DNA of 64,000 nt from Candidatus Accumulibacter propinquus (lineage in GTDB: Bacteria > Pseudomonadota > Gammaproteobacteria > Burkholderiales > Rhodocyclaceae). Where the stretch lies: assembly GCA_016714935.1 (NCBI GenBank), contig JADKBU010000004.1, forward strand, positions 27,826 to 91,825. Direction: 5' to 3'. Both the position numbers and the translations under genes were made by a program. Positions 25,205-36,664 of the stretch are shown here, one piece after another (within the stretch, counting starts at the first letter, position 1; the number at the start of each line of letters is the position of its first letter). Under the pieces are notes generated by a model. The model was not told where the DNA came from. It saw only the letters and a program-made list of their open reading frames with translations, and did not search any database.

Positions 25205-25482
25205 TTTCGGCATAATCCTGCTCTATTTTGCGAGAAACATGTTTTTCAATCATATGGTTATAAGTTTTTTATCTGGTAGCACCCAAGTCTTCGGCGAGCC
25301 CGGCAGGGCTTGCTTCCCCAGCCATTGCCCTCTCCTTGTGCATTAGGTCACGGTCTCCTGTTTTCCGCAGTGATAGCCTTCGTTTCGTGACGTTTGCTGC
25401 GCTTTCCTGATTGGGAGGGCGGTTCTTCAAGCATCGGTCATCAACGGAAAGTTTTCAGGTTCGTGCTTGCAAGGAGTCTATC
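25205..25482. other. AT-rich intergenic region before the sugar transferase
   Basis: The first 80 bases are unusually AT-rich for this genome (TTATAAGTTTTTTATCTGG and neighbouring TATAATTT). It probably carries the promoter of the epsB-prsK-prsR-prsT series. I found no complete sigma-54 element here. Confidence 0.4.
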
Positions 25483-26865
25483 GTGATCAAGGTATTCAAT
25501 CATTGGTTCCATCGGAAGACCGTTGCCCAGGTGGCCGTAGACCTGATGTTTCCTGTCGCGTGCGTGCTGTTTGCCGCTGCCTGGATTGGACATTCGGGAC
25601 ATCTCGCCGTGGAGAAGGTGGCTTTCTATGCGGTGATCTTCGCGGTGACGACGATCGTCTTCAACGCCTGGCTGGGTATCTATCAACGCGTGCATAGCCG
25701 TACCCGCACGGAGACGCGCGCACGCGCAGTGTTGTCGCTGTACCTGGCGATTCCGCTGGCCTACGTCGTCTTTTCCCTGCTTTCGGTGGAAGAGGTCGAT
25801 CAGGGATTTCTTCTGCTATCCGGCATGGCCGCCCTCTTTGCGACGCTGGTGCGGCGCGTGCATTCGGCGCACAGTCGCAGCGGCTCCTTGATGCGACATC
25901 GCGTGCTGGTCTTCGGTGTCGGCGACGAGGCGGAAAATGTCGGGCGAGTGCTGCGCAAGTCGGACCCGGACATCGAGATCGTCGGTTTCTATCCCTGTGC
26001 CACCGACACCGAGATCGTTGTTCCCTCGCAGGTGGTGCTGTCGCGCCAGATGTCGTTACCTGACACCGCGCACGCCTTGAAGGTCGATGAGATCATCGTC
26101 GCGGTGCGTGAGCGTCGCGGTGGCGCGCTCCCACTGCGCGAACTCCTTGACTGCAAACTTTCCGGCGTCAGGGTGCTGGATCTGGCGAGCTACTTCGAAC
26201 GCGCCCTCGGTCAGCTTCGTCTCGATTCCCTGCGTGTCGGCTGGCTGATCTTCGGCGAGGGATTCCGGCAGAGTTGGCGGCGTACCACCATCAAGCGGTT
26301 TTTTGATGTCGTGGTGGCGTCGATGCTCCTGCTCCTGGCGATGCCGGTGATGCTGGTGACCGCCCTCCTGATCATCCTCGAAGACGGGTTCCCGGTATTC
26401 TACCGGCAGGAGCGGGTTGGTCTTGATGGCCGCCTGTTCAAGGTCATCAAGTTTCGCAGCATGCGCAACGACGCCGAGAGTGACGGCAAACCGCGCTGGG
26501 CGAGTACCAATGATGATCGGGTGACGCGTGTCGGCCGGGTGATCCGCAAGCTGCGTATCGACGAGTTGCCGCAACTCTACAATGTGCTGGCAGGTGACAT
26601 GAGCCTGGTCGGTCCACGCCCTGAGCGCCCCTATTTTGTCGACCAATTGACCCGCGACATTCCCTTCTACGCCGTGCGCCACAGTGTCAAACCAGGGCTC
26701 ACCGGCTGGGCGCAAGTGTGCTATCACTACGGCTCGACGGTTGACGATTCGGTGCAAAAACTGCAGTACGACCTGTATTACGTCAAGAACCATACCCTGT
26801 TCGTGGATATCGTGATTCTGTTTCAGACGGTTGGTGTGGTCTTGACTGGCAAGGGTGCCCGGTGA
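25483..26865 (+). CDS. epsB: EpsB-type undecaprenyl-phosphate sugar transferase of the PEP-CTERM/XrtA system
   Basis: A 460-residue polyisoprenyl-phosphate hexose-1-phosphate transferase that loads the first sugar on the lipid carrier in exopolysaccharide synthesis. Four N-terminal membrane helices are followed by a nucleotide-binding-like region (RHRVLVFGVGDEAENVGRVL) and, from ~residue 265, the catalytic domain: KRFFDVVVASMLLLLAMP, YRQERVGLDGRLFKVIKFRS, RIDELPQLYNVLAGDMSLVG, PGLTGWAQV. GTG at 25483 is preceded by AAGGAG at six bases. Its position directly before prsK matches the PEP-CTERM subfamily. Confidence 0.9.
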   Translation: MIKVFNHWFHRKTVAQVAVDLMFPVACVLFAAAWIGHSGHLAVEKVAFYAVIFAVTTIVFNAWLGIYQRVHSRTRTETRARAVLSLYLAIPLAYVVFSLLSVEEVDQGFLLLSGMAALFATLVRRVHSAHSRSGSLMRHRVLVFGVGDEAENVGRVLRKSDPDIEIVGFYPCATDTEIVVPSQVVLSRQMSLPDTAHALKVDEIIVAVRERRGGALPLRELLDCKLSGVRVLDLASYFERALGQLRLDSLRVGWLIFGEGFRQSWRRTTIKRFFDVVVASMLLLLAMPVMLVTALLIILEDGFPVFYRQERVGLDGRLFKVIKFRSMRNDAESDGKPRWASTNDDRVTRVGRVIRKLRIDELPQLYNVLAGDMSLVGPRPERPYFVDQLTRDIPFYAVRHSVKPGLTGWAQVCYHYGSTVDDSVQKLQYDLYYVKNHTLFVDIVILFQTVGVVLTGKGAR

Positions 26866-26926
26866 GAAGTCCGCTACGAGTTGACGAGCGCCGTCCGGTG
26901 GCGATGCGCGAGGATTTCAGACCGTG

Positions 26927-29038
26927 ATGGATAGCAAGATGGCGATGGTTGCCGCCTGGAGTTACGGGCTGGCGGGGGTTTTTGCGGCCTTCCTGACGCT
27001 GTACCTGGCTTCCGGCTGGCGCGCCGGTGGTCGCAGTCGTGCCATGTTTCTCGCGGTTGCACTGTGTGCCCTGTGGGGAATGCTGGGCCTGGCATTTGCG
27101 CTGACCGGGCAGGCCGTGTTTCTTGCCGGTAGTCTGTTGGCCGATGCGCCGCGTTTCGGTGGCTGGTACTTCTTCCTCCTGATCCTGATGAAGCCGGAAG
27201 CGACCGAAGGCGAGCGTCCGACGCCACGTCCCGGCTGGCTGGGCGCGATCGCATGGCTGCTCTGTCTGGTCGGCTTTGCCGCGCAGCTGCTGGCTGTACT
27301 GGGAATCGATCTGGTGCTGCCGTCGCAGCGGGTGGTCCTGTTTGCCTCGCTGGCGATGAGTGTGTTCGGCCTGGTGTTGATCGAGCAGTTGTTTCGCACC
27401 GTTTCTCCCGACTTTCGCTGGAGCATCAAGCCCTTGTGTCTTGGGCTCGGGGGCGTCTTCCTGTTCGACCTGTACCTGTATTCGGACGCGCTGCTGTTCA
27501 ATCGGGTCGATGTGGACGCCTTCAGCATTCGCGGCTTTGCGCATGCCCTCGGCTTGCCGCTGGTGGCGCTGTCGGCGATCCGTAGCCATGACTGGAAGAG
27601 AAGGCTGGTCATGTCGCAGCGAGCCGCGCTGCAGTCGGCGACCCTGGTGATCGTCGGCGCCTATCTTCTGTTCATGGCGTCCGCCGGCTATTACGTCCGT
27701 TTTTTTGGTGGCGAATGGGGAAGGGCGCTGCAACTGGCGCTACTCTTTGCGGCCTTGCTGGTCCTCGCGGGGTTGGCCCTGTCGGGTTCGATGCGCGCCA
27801 GACTTCGGGTACAGGTCGGCAAGCACTTCTTCAGCTACCGTTACGACTACCGTGAGGAGTGGCTGCGTTTTACCCAGACGCTTTCCTCGCAAGGCGGCTT
27901 CACCGGCATGGGGCGGCACGTGGTGCGTGGTCTGGCCGACATGGTCGAGAGTCCGAGCGGGGCGCTGTGGCTCAAGGATCCCTCCGGTCGCTTCTTTGCG
28001 CAGGCGGCCTGCTGGAACATGCCCGCGTCAGTGGTCACGGAGGATGCCGACAGCCCCTTGTGCAAATTCCTGCTTGAAAGTGGCTGGGTGATCAATCTGG
28101 AAGAGTATCGTTCGCTGCCGCGTCGCTACGATGGCCTCAAACTTCCGGCATGGGTCGTCGAGGTGCCGAATGCCTGGTTGGTGGTGCCACTGACGACGGG
28201 CAGCGAACTGATCGCTTTCGTTGTGCTGGCCACGGCGCGGACAAGAATCGACGTGAACTGGGAGGTCAACGACCTGCTCAAGACGGCGGCACGGCAGGCA
28301 GGAGCCTTTCTTGGCCAGATGCAAGCCAGCGAAGCCCTGCTGGAAGTGCGGAAGTTCGATTCGTTCAACCGCATGTCGGCATTTGTGGTCCATGACCTGA
28401 AGAACATCATTGCCCAGTTGTCGCTGATGCTCAAGAACGCCGAGCGTCATCGCGACAACCCCGAGTTCCAGAAGGACATGTTGATGACCGTCGAACACTC
28501 TGTCGAGCGTATGCGGCAACTGATGATGCAGTTGCGTGAAGGAGCAACACCGCTTGACGGTCCCAGGGGAATCGATCTGGTCGACGTCCTGCGGCGGATC
28601 CAGTCGGCCAAGGCTGGGCAGGGGCGGGAGGTCGCACTGACGGTCGACGAAAGGGTCGTCGCCCGCGGGCACGAAGACCGGATTGAGCGAGTGATCGGTC
28701 ATCTGGTGCAAAATGCGCTGGATGCCACCGAGCACGGCGGGCGTGTCTGGATCCGGGTGGCCCGTCAGGGGACGCATGCTCTGGTCGAGGTGGGCGATAC
28801 CGGGCATGGGATGAGTCCAGAGTTTGTTCGCGAACGGCTGTTCAAACCCTTCCAGACGACCAAGCCGACAGGAATGGGTATCGGCGCTTACGAGAGTTTC
28901 CAGTATGTTCACGAACTGGGCGGCAAACTGTCGGTCGATAGCGCAGTCGATGTCGGCACGCAAGTGGCGTTGCTGCTGCCCCTATTCGATACCGGCCATG
29001 GCATGAAGCCCACAGAGACACCGAAGGAGTCGGCATGA
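26927..29038 (+). CDS. prsK: PEP-CTERM system sensor histidine kinase PrsK
   Basis: A 703-residue membrane kinase. About the first 290 residues contain eight to ten hydrophobic segments. A GAF-like region follows (VRGLADMVESPSGALWLKDP), then the phosphoacceptor FVVHDLKNIIAQLSLM (His near residue 485) and an ATPase domain with N box VIGHLVQNALDAT, G1 VEVGDTGHGMS and F/G2 box FQTTKPTGMGIGAYE. The prsR start overlaps its end by ATGA. In known systems PrsK/PrsR with RpoN switch on PEP-CTERM protein genes; the signal is unknown. Confidence 0.92.
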   Translation: MDSKMAMVAAWSYGLAGVFAAFLTLYLASGWRAGGRSRAMFLAVALCALWGMLGLAFALTGQAVFLAGSLLADAPRFGGWYFFLLILMKPEATEGERPTPRPGWLGAIAWLLCLVGFAAQLLAVLGIDLVLPSQRVVLFASLAMSVFGLVLIEQLFRTVSPDFRWSIKPLCLGLGGVFLFDLYLYSDALLFNRVDVDAFSIRGFAHALGLPLVALSAIRSHDWKRRLVMSQRAALQSATLVIVGAYLLFMASAGYYVRFFGGEWGRALQLALLFAALLVLAGLALSGSMRARLRVQVGKHFFSYRYDYREEWLRFTQTLSSQGGFTGMGRHVVRGLADMVESPSGALWLKDPSGRFFAQAACWNMPASVVTEDADSPLCKFLLESGWVINLEEYRSLPRRYDGLKLPAWVVEVPNAWLVVPLTTGSELIAFVVLATARTRIDVNWEVNDLLKTAARQAGAFLGQMQASEALLEVRKFDSFNRMSAFVVHDLKNIIAQLSLMLKNAERHRDNPEFQKDMLMTVEHSVERMRQLMMQLREGATPLDGPRGIDLVDVLRRIQSAKAGQGREVALTVDERVVARGHEDRIERVIGHLVQNALDATEHGGRVWIRVARQGTHALVEVGDTGHGMSPEFVRERLFKPFQTTKPTGMGIGAYESFQYVHELGGKLSVDSAVDVGTQVALLLPLFDTGHGMKPTETPKESA

Positions 29039-30393
29039 GTTCCGAGAAGTTGCCGCACCTGCTCATCGTCGAGGACGATCGAGCGTTGCAGAAACAGATC
29101 CGCTGGGCATTCGACCAGTACGAGACCCTGACCGCCGACGATCGAGAGAGCGCCCTGGTGCTGATCCGGCGCTATCAGCCGCCGGTGGTCACCATGGATC
29201 TCGGTTTGCCGCCCGACGCCGACTCGGTCTCCGAAGGTTTCAGGTTGCTCGAAGAGATCCTGACCCTGGCGCCGGATACCAAGGTCATTGTCCTGACCGG
29301 ACAGAACGACCGGGCCAACGCTTTGCGCGCGATTGCCCTCGGCGCCTATGATTTTTTTGCCAAACCGTTCGAAATCGACATGTTGGGCCTGACGATTCAG
29401 CGTGCCTACCGTCTCTATGAACTGCAAAAGGAAAACGAGCGGCTGCAATCGATGCAGCATCCCGACGTGCTGGCCGGGCTGATCACCCGAGACCCGGAGC
29501 TGCTGCGCGTCTGTCGTACCATCGAGCGGGTTGCGGTGACCGATGCGACGGTGTTGCTGCTCGGCGAGAGCGGGACAGGCAAGGAACTGCTGGCGCGAGG
29601 AGTGCATGAGTCGTCGCCGCGTCGCCGCGAGCGGTTCGTGGCCATCAACTGTGCGGCCATTCCGGAAAACCTGCTGGAAAGCGAACTCTTCGGCTACGAG
29701 AAGGGGGCCTTTACCGGTGCGGCGAGAACCACCCCGGGCAAGATCGAAACGGCGAACAACGGCACCCTGATGCTGGACGAAATTGGCGACCTGCCGCATT
29801 CGCTGCAGGCGAAGCTGTTGCGTTTCCTCCAGGAGCGGGTCATCGAGAGGATCGGCGGGCGGCAGGAGATCCCGGTAAACGTCCGGATCGTTTGCGCGAC
29901 GCACCAGAATCTCAAGACCCTGATCAGCGAGGGACGTTTTCGTGAGGACCTGTTTTATCGGTTGGCGGAGATTGTCGTGAACATTCCGCCCCTGCGGGCG
30001 CGCTCGGGCGACGCCAACTTGTTGGCGCATGCGTTCTTGCGGCGTTTTGCCGCCGAGAACAATCGCGGCGGGATGACCCTGCGCGAGGATGCCTTGCGGA
30101 CGATCGAAGCCTATCCCTGGCCGGGCAACGTTCGGGAACTGGAGAACTGCCTCAAACGGGCGGTGATCATGGCCGATGGCAACCAGATCACGGCCGATGA
30201 CATCGGCCTTGCCGGCGCGGCGCCGGCAGACGAGGCGGTGCTGGACCTGCGACATGCGCGCGATGACGCCGAGCGGCGGGTGGTCATCACCGCCCTGGCG
30301 CGCGCCGACGGCAACGTGGTCAAGGCTGCCGAGCTGCTTGGCGTCAGCCGACCGACTCTGTACGATATGATGCATAGGTTTGGACTGAAGTAG
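29035..30393 (+). CDS. prsR: PEP-CTERM-box response regulator PrsR (sigma-54 activator)
   Basis: A 452-residue NtrC-type protein. Receiver domain residues ~1-125 with acidic pair VEDD, phosphoacceptor Asp in TMDLGLP and KPFEID. The AAA+ domain (~145-380) has Walker A GESGTGKELLARG, the sigma-54 contact loop ESELFGYEKGAFTGA, Walker B LDEIGDLP and the arginine-finger region FREDLFYRL. The C-terminal Fis-type helix-turn-helix (VKAAELLGVSRPTLYDMMHR) binds DNA. It should act on the sigma-54 promoter at 19331-19345. Confidence 0.94.
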   Translation: MSSEKLPHLLIVEDDRALQKQIRWAFDQYETLTADDRESALVLIRRYQPPVVTMDLGLPPDADSVSEGFRLLEEILTLAPDTKVIVLTGQNDRANALRAIALGAYDFFAKPFEIDMLGLTIQRAYRLYELQKENERLQSMQHPDVLAGLITRDPELLRVCRTIERVAVTDATVLLLGESGTGKELLARGVHESSPRRRERFVAINCAAIPENLLESELFGYEKGAFTGAARTTPGKIETANNGTLMLDEIGDLPHSLQAKLLRFLQERVIERIGGRQEIPVNVRIVCATHQNLKTLISEGRFREDLFYRLAEIVVNIPPLRARSGDANLLAHAFLRRFAAENNRGGMTLREDALRTIEAYPWPGNVRELENCLKRAVIMADGNQITADDIGLAGAAPADEAVLDLRHARDDAERRVVITALARADGNVVKAAELLGVSRPTLYDMMHRFGLK

Positions 30394-30433
30394 CGCCTGT
30401 CCAAGACGATTTATCGACTCCGTGAGGACCCTT

Positions 30434-33217
30434 ATGAATACTCGCAACTCGCTGCACAAACTGCGCAGGGCAGGCGTTTCGGCATTGCTGGCTACCCTTC
30501 TCCTGGTCGGTTGCGGTGGAGAAAAACCGGAAGCCATGCTCGCCTCGGCGAAGGAATATCTGGTCAAGAACGACCACAAGGCGGCAGCCATCCAGTTGAA
30601 GAACGTCTTGCAGAAGGAACCGCAACTGGCCGAAGCGCGTTTCCTGCTCGGCAAGGCTCTGCTGGAAGGCGGTGATCCGACCGGCGCCGAGGTCGAGCTG
30701 CGCAAGGCGCGCGACCTGAAGTATTCGGCCGACCAGGTGACCCCGCTGCTGGCGCGGACCATGCTCATGCTTGGTCAGCCTCAAAAGGTGACCGATGAAC
30801 TGGCCACGACCGAACTCAGTACGCCGGAAGCCAGGGCTGACTTGCTGACTTCGGTCGGGCAGGCCTACCTGATGCAGGAAAAGGACAGCCGGGCGGAGGC
30901 CGCTTACGCGGCGGCGCTGGTCGCGCAACCCGCCTACGCGCCCGCACTGCTGGGCCAGGCTCGGCTGCAAGCCAGCCGGGGCGACCTGCCGGGCGCCGTG
31001 GCACTGCTTGACGCGGCTTTGGAAAAATCGCCGAAACTCCATGATGCCCTGCAGCTCAAGGGGGACATGCTGGCTACCAACGGTGATTCGGCGGGGGCGA
31101 TGGCAGCCTATCGCAAGGTCCTCGAAGTCAAGCCCGAGTACCTGCCGGCACACTCGGCAATCATCAGGATGTTGCTGGCGGACAACAAACTCGACGAGGC
31201 CGGCAAGCAGATCGACTTGTTGAAGGAGACTGCTCCCAACCATCCGCAAACACACTACCTGCAGGCGATGTATGCGTATCAGAAGAAGGATTACGCGGCG
31301 GCCCGGGACTCCATCCTGCTGCACCTCAAGTTTTATCCGGAGAGTCCTCTCGGTCTGCAGTTGGCCGGGCTCATCGAGTACGACGTGAAGGCGTATCCCC
31401 AGGCCGAGGCGTACCTGCTGAAGGCACTTCCACGGACGCCGCCCCTGAGCATCACGCGCCGCGTGCTGATTGCCAGTTACCTTCGCGACTCGCAGCCGGG
31501 CAAGGCGCTGGGAATCCTGGAGCCGGTGCTCGACAAGATCGACAAGGACTCGAACATGTTGGCGCTTGCCGGTCAGGTGTATCTGCAGAATGGCCAGGTC
31601 GACAAAGCTGGTCAGTACTTTGCGAAGGCCGCCACACTCGACCCCAAGAACGCCGGCAAACGTACTTCCCTGGCGATGGTGAACATGCTGAAAGGCGACA
31701 GCGATGTGGCGTTTCGTGATCTGGAACAGGTGGCGTCGGGTGATACCGGGACCCGCGCCGATCTGGCGCTGATCGCCGCGCACATGCAACGACGCGAGTA
31801 CGATCAGGCATTGAAGGCCATCGCCGCGCTCGAGAAAAAACAGCCGGATAATCCGCTGACGCATAACCTGCGGGGCACAACGCTGCTCGGCAAGCGGGAT
31901 ATGGCGGCGGCGCGGAAGAGTTTTGAAAAGGCTCTGGCTTTGAACCCGGCCTATTTCCCGGCCGCAGCCAATCTGGCCAGCCTGGATCTTGCCGACAAGA
32001 AGCCCGACGATGCCAGGAAGCGCTTCGAGGGGGTTCTGGCCAAGGATCCCAAGAATGTGCAGGCGCTCCTTGCGGTTGCCGACCTGCGTGCCAGGGCGGG
32101 TGGTACGACCGAGGAGGTGGCCGGGCTGATCGGCAAGGCGATTGCCGCAAGTCCGAGCGATCCGGCACCCCGTCTGGCCTTGATCGGCATGTATCTGAGC
32201 AAGAAGGAGGTCAAGAGCGCGCTCGTCGCGGCCCAGGAGGCAGTCGCCGTGCTGCCGGAGCGGGCGGAGATCCTCGATGCCGCCGGACGTGCCCAGCAGG
32301 CGGCAGGCGACTACAATCAGGCACTCGCCACCTATGGCAAGCTGGCAGCACTCAAGCCCGACTCCCAGATACCCCTCCTGCGCATGGCCGAGATCGAGGT
32401 GGCGTCGAACAACAAGGAAGCGGCGCTGCAGAGTCTGCGCAAGGCACTGAAGGTCAAGCCGGATTCGGTCGAGGCTCAGCGCGGCATCATGATGCTCGAA
32501 CTCGACGCCGGTCGCGTCAAGGAAGCGCTGGTGGTGGCCCGCGAGGTGCAAAGACAGAGACCCAAGGAAGCCATCGGCTACAGCCTGGAGGGTGACGCTC
32601 ACGCCTCCAAGAATGCCTGGGCGGATGCCGCCGCAGCCTATCGGGCCGGACTCAAGGAGGTCCCGGTGAGCGAACTGGCGGGCAAGCTGTACTCGGCACT
32701 GCTGGGTGGCGGCAATACCGCCGAGGCCGAGAAGTTTGCCGAGACCTGGCTCAAGGAGCATCCGAAGGATGCCCGTTTCCGCCTTCAACTGGGGGAACTG
32801 GCGACAGCGCGCAAGGACTACGCCGGCGCTGCCAAGCAATATCGCCTTCTGCTCGAAGCGCAGCCGGAAAACGCGGCGGTGCTCAACAATCTGGCGTGGG
32901 TTGCCGGACAGATGAAGGATCCGAAGGCCATCGAGTATGCCGAGAAGGCCAACAAGCTGGCGCCGAATCAGCCTGCGGTGATGGATACGCTCGCCGTCCT
33001 GCTGCTTGACAAGGGAGATAGCGCGCGCGCGCTGGATCTGCTCAAGAAGGCTCTGGATCTGGCGCCGCAGGCCTCGCAGATTCGTCTCAACTATGCCAAG
33101 GCGCTGCTCAAGGCCGGGCAGAAGACAGAGGCTCGGAGCGAGCTGGATCAACTGGCGAAGCTGGGTGACAAATTCCCGGCGCAGGCGGAGGTCGGGCAAC
33201 TGCTGAAGGGGCTGTAG
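30434..33217 (+). CDS. prsT: PEP-CTERM system TPR-repeat lipoprotein PrsT
   Basis: A 927-residue lipoprotein made almost wholly of TPR units. The ATG at 30434 follows GAGG and opens a signal peptide with lipobox LLLVGCGG (Cys near residue 25). More than twenty helical repeats follow, for example A.AAYRKVLEVKPEYLPAHS and AAKQYRLLLEAQPENAAVLN. PrsT accompanies PrsK/PrsR in exosortase A genomes and is thought to help export or assembly of the polysaccharide, as a TPR outer-membrane partner; that role is inference. Downstream is the UDP-sugar dehydrogenase gene. Confidence 0.92.
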   Translation: MNTRNSLHKLRRAGVSALLATLLLVGCGGEKPEAMLASAKEYLVKNDHKAAAIQLKNVLQKEPQLAEARFLLGKALLEGGDPTGAEVELRKARDLKYSADQVTPLLARTMLMLGQPQKVTDELATTELSTPEARADLLTSVGQAYLMQEKDSRAEAAYAAALVAQPAYAPALLGQARLQASRGDLPGAVALLDAALEKSPKLHDALQLKGDMLATNGDSAGAMAAYRKVLEVKPEYLPAHSAIIRMLLADNKLDEAGKQIDLLKETAPNHPQTHYLQAMYAYQKKDYAAARDSILLHLKFYPESPLGLQLAGLIEYDVKAYPQAEAYLLKALPRTPPLSITRRVLIASYLRDSQPGKALGILEPVLDKIDKDSNMLALAGQVYLQNGQVDKAGQYFAKAATLDPKNAGKRTSLAMVNMLKGDSDVAFRDLEQVASGDTGTRADLALIAAHMQRREYDQALKAIAALEKKQPDNPLTHNLRGTTLLGKRDMAAARKSFEKALALNPAYFPAAANLASLDLADKKPDDARKRFEGVLAKDPKNVQALLAVADLRARAGGTTEEVAGLIGKAIAASPSDPAPRLALIGMYLSKKEVKSALVAAQEAVAVLPERAEILDAAGRAQQAAGDYNQALATYGKLAALKPDSQIPLLRMAEIEVASNNKEAALQSLRKALKVKPDSVEAQRGIMMLELDAGRVKEALVVAREVQRQRPKEAIGYSLEGDAHASKNAWADAAAAYRAGLKEVPVSELAGKLYSALLGGGNTAEAEKFAETWLKEHPKDARFRLQLGELATARKDYAGAAKQYRLLLEAQPENAAVLNNLAWVAGQMKDPKAIEYAEKANKLAPNQPAVMDTLAVLLLDKGDSARALDLLKKALDLAPQASQIRLNYAKALLKAGQKTEARSELDQLAKLGDKFPAQAEVGQLLKGL

Positions 33218-33266
33218 GACGCAGTTGTGGCAGAAAATTGAATGACACTCAGAGGATGGGAAGTTG

Positions 33267-34534
<1,268 letters not shown>

Positions 34535-34547
<13 letters not shown>

Positions 34548-35605
34548 GTTCCGCATTGCCCCATCCTCTGGCGGCGCTCGGCGAGCGGTTGTCGGCGCAG
34601 CCGGCACGCTGGCTGGTCACCGGCAGCGCCGGCTTCATCGGTTCGCATCTCGTGGAGACCTTGCTGGGGTGGGGGCAGACGGTTGTCGGTGTGGACAACT
34701 TTGCCACCGGCCATCGGCGGAATCTCGATGAGGTGCGATCATTGGTGAGTCGCGAGCAGTGGCGTCGTCACCGTTTCATCGAGGCCGATATCTGCGATCT
34801 GGGGGCGTGTCGCGAGGCTTGCCGCGAGGTCGATTTCGTCCTGCACCAGGCGGCGCTGGGTTCCGTTCCGCGTTCCCTGGCCAATCCGGTGGCCACCAAC
34901 GCAGCCAACGTCGACGGTTTTCTCAACATGCTTGTGGCGGCACGCGATGCCGGCGTAAAGCGTTTCGTTTACGCCGCATCGAGTTCGACCTATGGTGATC
35001 ATCAGGCACTGCCCAAGGTCGAAGCCCACATTGGCAGGCCCCTCTCCCCGTATGCCGTGACCAAACTGGTGAATGAACTCTACGCCGAGGTGTTCGCGCG
35101 TTGTTATGCCTTTCCGTCGATCGGTTTGCGCTATTTCAATGTGTTCGGTGCCCGCCAGGACCCCGAGGGCGCTTACGCCGCGGTGATTCCCCGCTGGACC
35201 CGCGCCATGTTGCTCGGCGAGGAAGTGACCATCCACGGCGACGGTGAAACAAGCCGTGATTTCTGCTTCGTCGACAACGCCGTACAAGCCAACCTGCTGG
35301 CCGCGACCATCGACGATGCGGCGGCACTCAATCAGGTGTACAACGTCGCGGTCGATGACCGGACCTCACTGAACCGGCTCTTCGAACTTCTGCGCGACGA
35401 GCTCGCCGAGTTCCGGCCCGACCTGCGTGACGTGCGGCCGGTGTACGGGGATTTTCGGCCGGGCGACGTGCGGCACTCGCAGGCTGATATCGCGAAAGCC
35501 CGCCGCTTGCTTGGATATCTGCCGAGCCACCGGCTCGAAGCCGGAATCAGAGCAGCGATGCCGTGGTACGTGTCACGGTTCGCCGTGGTCGAGGGAGCCA
35601 GTTGA
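34535..35605 (+). CDS. tviC: UDP-N-acetylhexosamine(uronate) 4-epimerase (TviC/WbpP type)
   Basis: A 356-residue short-chain dehydrogenase-type epimerase. Rossmann motif WLVTGSAGFIGSHLVE near residue 30, active-site Ser in AASSSTYGDH and catalytic Tyr-Lys in SPYAVTKLVNE (~170). NVFGARQDPEGAYAAVIPRW and the extended N terminus (about 27 residues before the Rossmann strand) are typical of TviC/WbpP. The GTG at 34535 sits inside tviB. With TviB it would supply a GalNAc- or GalNAcA-type sugar nucleotide. Confidence 0.9.
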
Positions 35606-36516
35606 TGGAGCGTTCGTTTATTCACTATTCGGCACGGCTGCTGCGGGGGGGCGTCGTCTTTTTCGGGCTGCTGAGTGCGTCGATGCTGGTCGCCGGGGAG
35701 ATTCCCAGGGAAGCGGATGCCGAGCGTCTGCTGGCCTTGCGCAAGGAAGCCGTGGCCCACGAGCATGGCGAGGGTGTGCCCAGGGATTACGCCCGGGCGG
35801 CCAAGCTGTATTGCGATGGTGCCCGCCTTGGCGATCCCGAGGCGCAATTCAGTCTCGGGTGGATGTACGCCAACGGGCGCGGCATCGAACGGGACGATGC
35901 GCGGGCAGCGTATTTCTTTAGCCTGGCGGCGAAGCAGGGGCATGCGCCGTCGCAGAGGATGCAGCGTTTTGTCGGCGAACCCGGATCAGCGGTGCCGGAG
36001 TGCATGCGCGCCGTGGTCTTTGTCGACGAGGCGCCGGATGTCATGGTGCCGAGCAGCGAAGCCCAGAAGAAGGTCCTCGGTCTGGTCAACCAACTGGCGC
36101 CGGAGTACGGTGTCAGTCCGCGTCTGGCGCTGGCGGTGATCCGGGCCGAGTCCAATTTCAACCCGATGGCCCTGTCGAACAAGAATGCTCAGGGCCTGAT
36201 GCAGTTGATCCCGGATACGTCGGCGCGTTTCAACGTCAAGAAGCCTTTCGACCCGGAGCAGAACCTGCGTGGTGGTCTGGCCTATCTGCGTTGGCTGCTG
36301 GCCTATTTCGAAGGTGACGTCAGTCTGGTGGCCGCCGCCTATAACGCCGGTGAGGGAGCGGTGAATCGTTACCGCGGAGTACCCCCCTATGCCGAGACGC
36401 GTGGTTACGTGCAGCGCATCATGAGCCTCTTCAAGCGTGACGACCATCCCTACGATGCGCGTGTGACCACGCCGTCTCCGGAACTGCAGCGTATCCGTTT
36501 GACCAAGGGATCATAG
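35605..36516 (+). CDS. Lytic transglycosylase with Sel1-like repeats
   Basis: A 303-residue exported protein. After a signal segment (VVFFGLLSASMLVAGEIP) come Sel1-type repeats (AKLYCDGARLGDPEAQFSLG; NGRGIERDDARAAYFFSLAA) and an SLT domain (~residues 150-275): catalytic Glu in VIRAESNFNP, NAQGLMQLIPDTSARFNV, LVAAAYNAGEGAVNRYRGVPP. It cleaves peptidoglycan glycan strands. Its ATG overlaps the tviC stop (TGATG), so it belongs to the EPS transcript and may open a path through the wall for the polymer machine. Confidence 0.88.
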   Translation: MERSFIHYSARLLRGGVVFFGLLSASMLVAGEIPREADAERLLALRKEAVAHEHGEGVPRDYARAAKLYCDGARLGDPEAQFSLGWMYANGRGIERDDARAAYFFSLAAKQGHAPSQRMQRFVGEPGSAVPECMRAVVFVDEAPDVMVPSSEAQKKVLGLVNQLAPEYGVSPRLALAVIRAESNFNPMALSNKNAQGLMQLIPDTSARFNVKKPFDPEQNLRGGLAYLRWLLAYFEGDVSLVAAAYNAGEGAVNRYRGVPPYAETRGYVQRIMSLFKRDDHPYDARVTTPSPELQRIRLTKGS

Positions 36517-36664
36517 GGCTTTGGTGGCTTTGCCAGCCTGGCTGCAGGCAGTGGGCGAGCGCATTTCTTGCGCCGCCCAAAGCACTGGTGGTTGCCGCCA
36601 CGGTTCGAGAGTCTTGCGGGCGGGCATCCACGCTTTTGTTCGACCATCGTTCGAGGGAACCCAG

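Noticed and set aside
25205..25482. Sigma-54 promoter before epsB
   Set aside because: CCGGCAGGGCTTGC has GG and GC only 8 bases apart, so it does not fit the -24/-12 spacing.
30344..33199. 951-codon open frame on the minus strand
   Set aside because: Exact antisense shadow of prsT; no family features, and prsT has a lipobox and TPR units.
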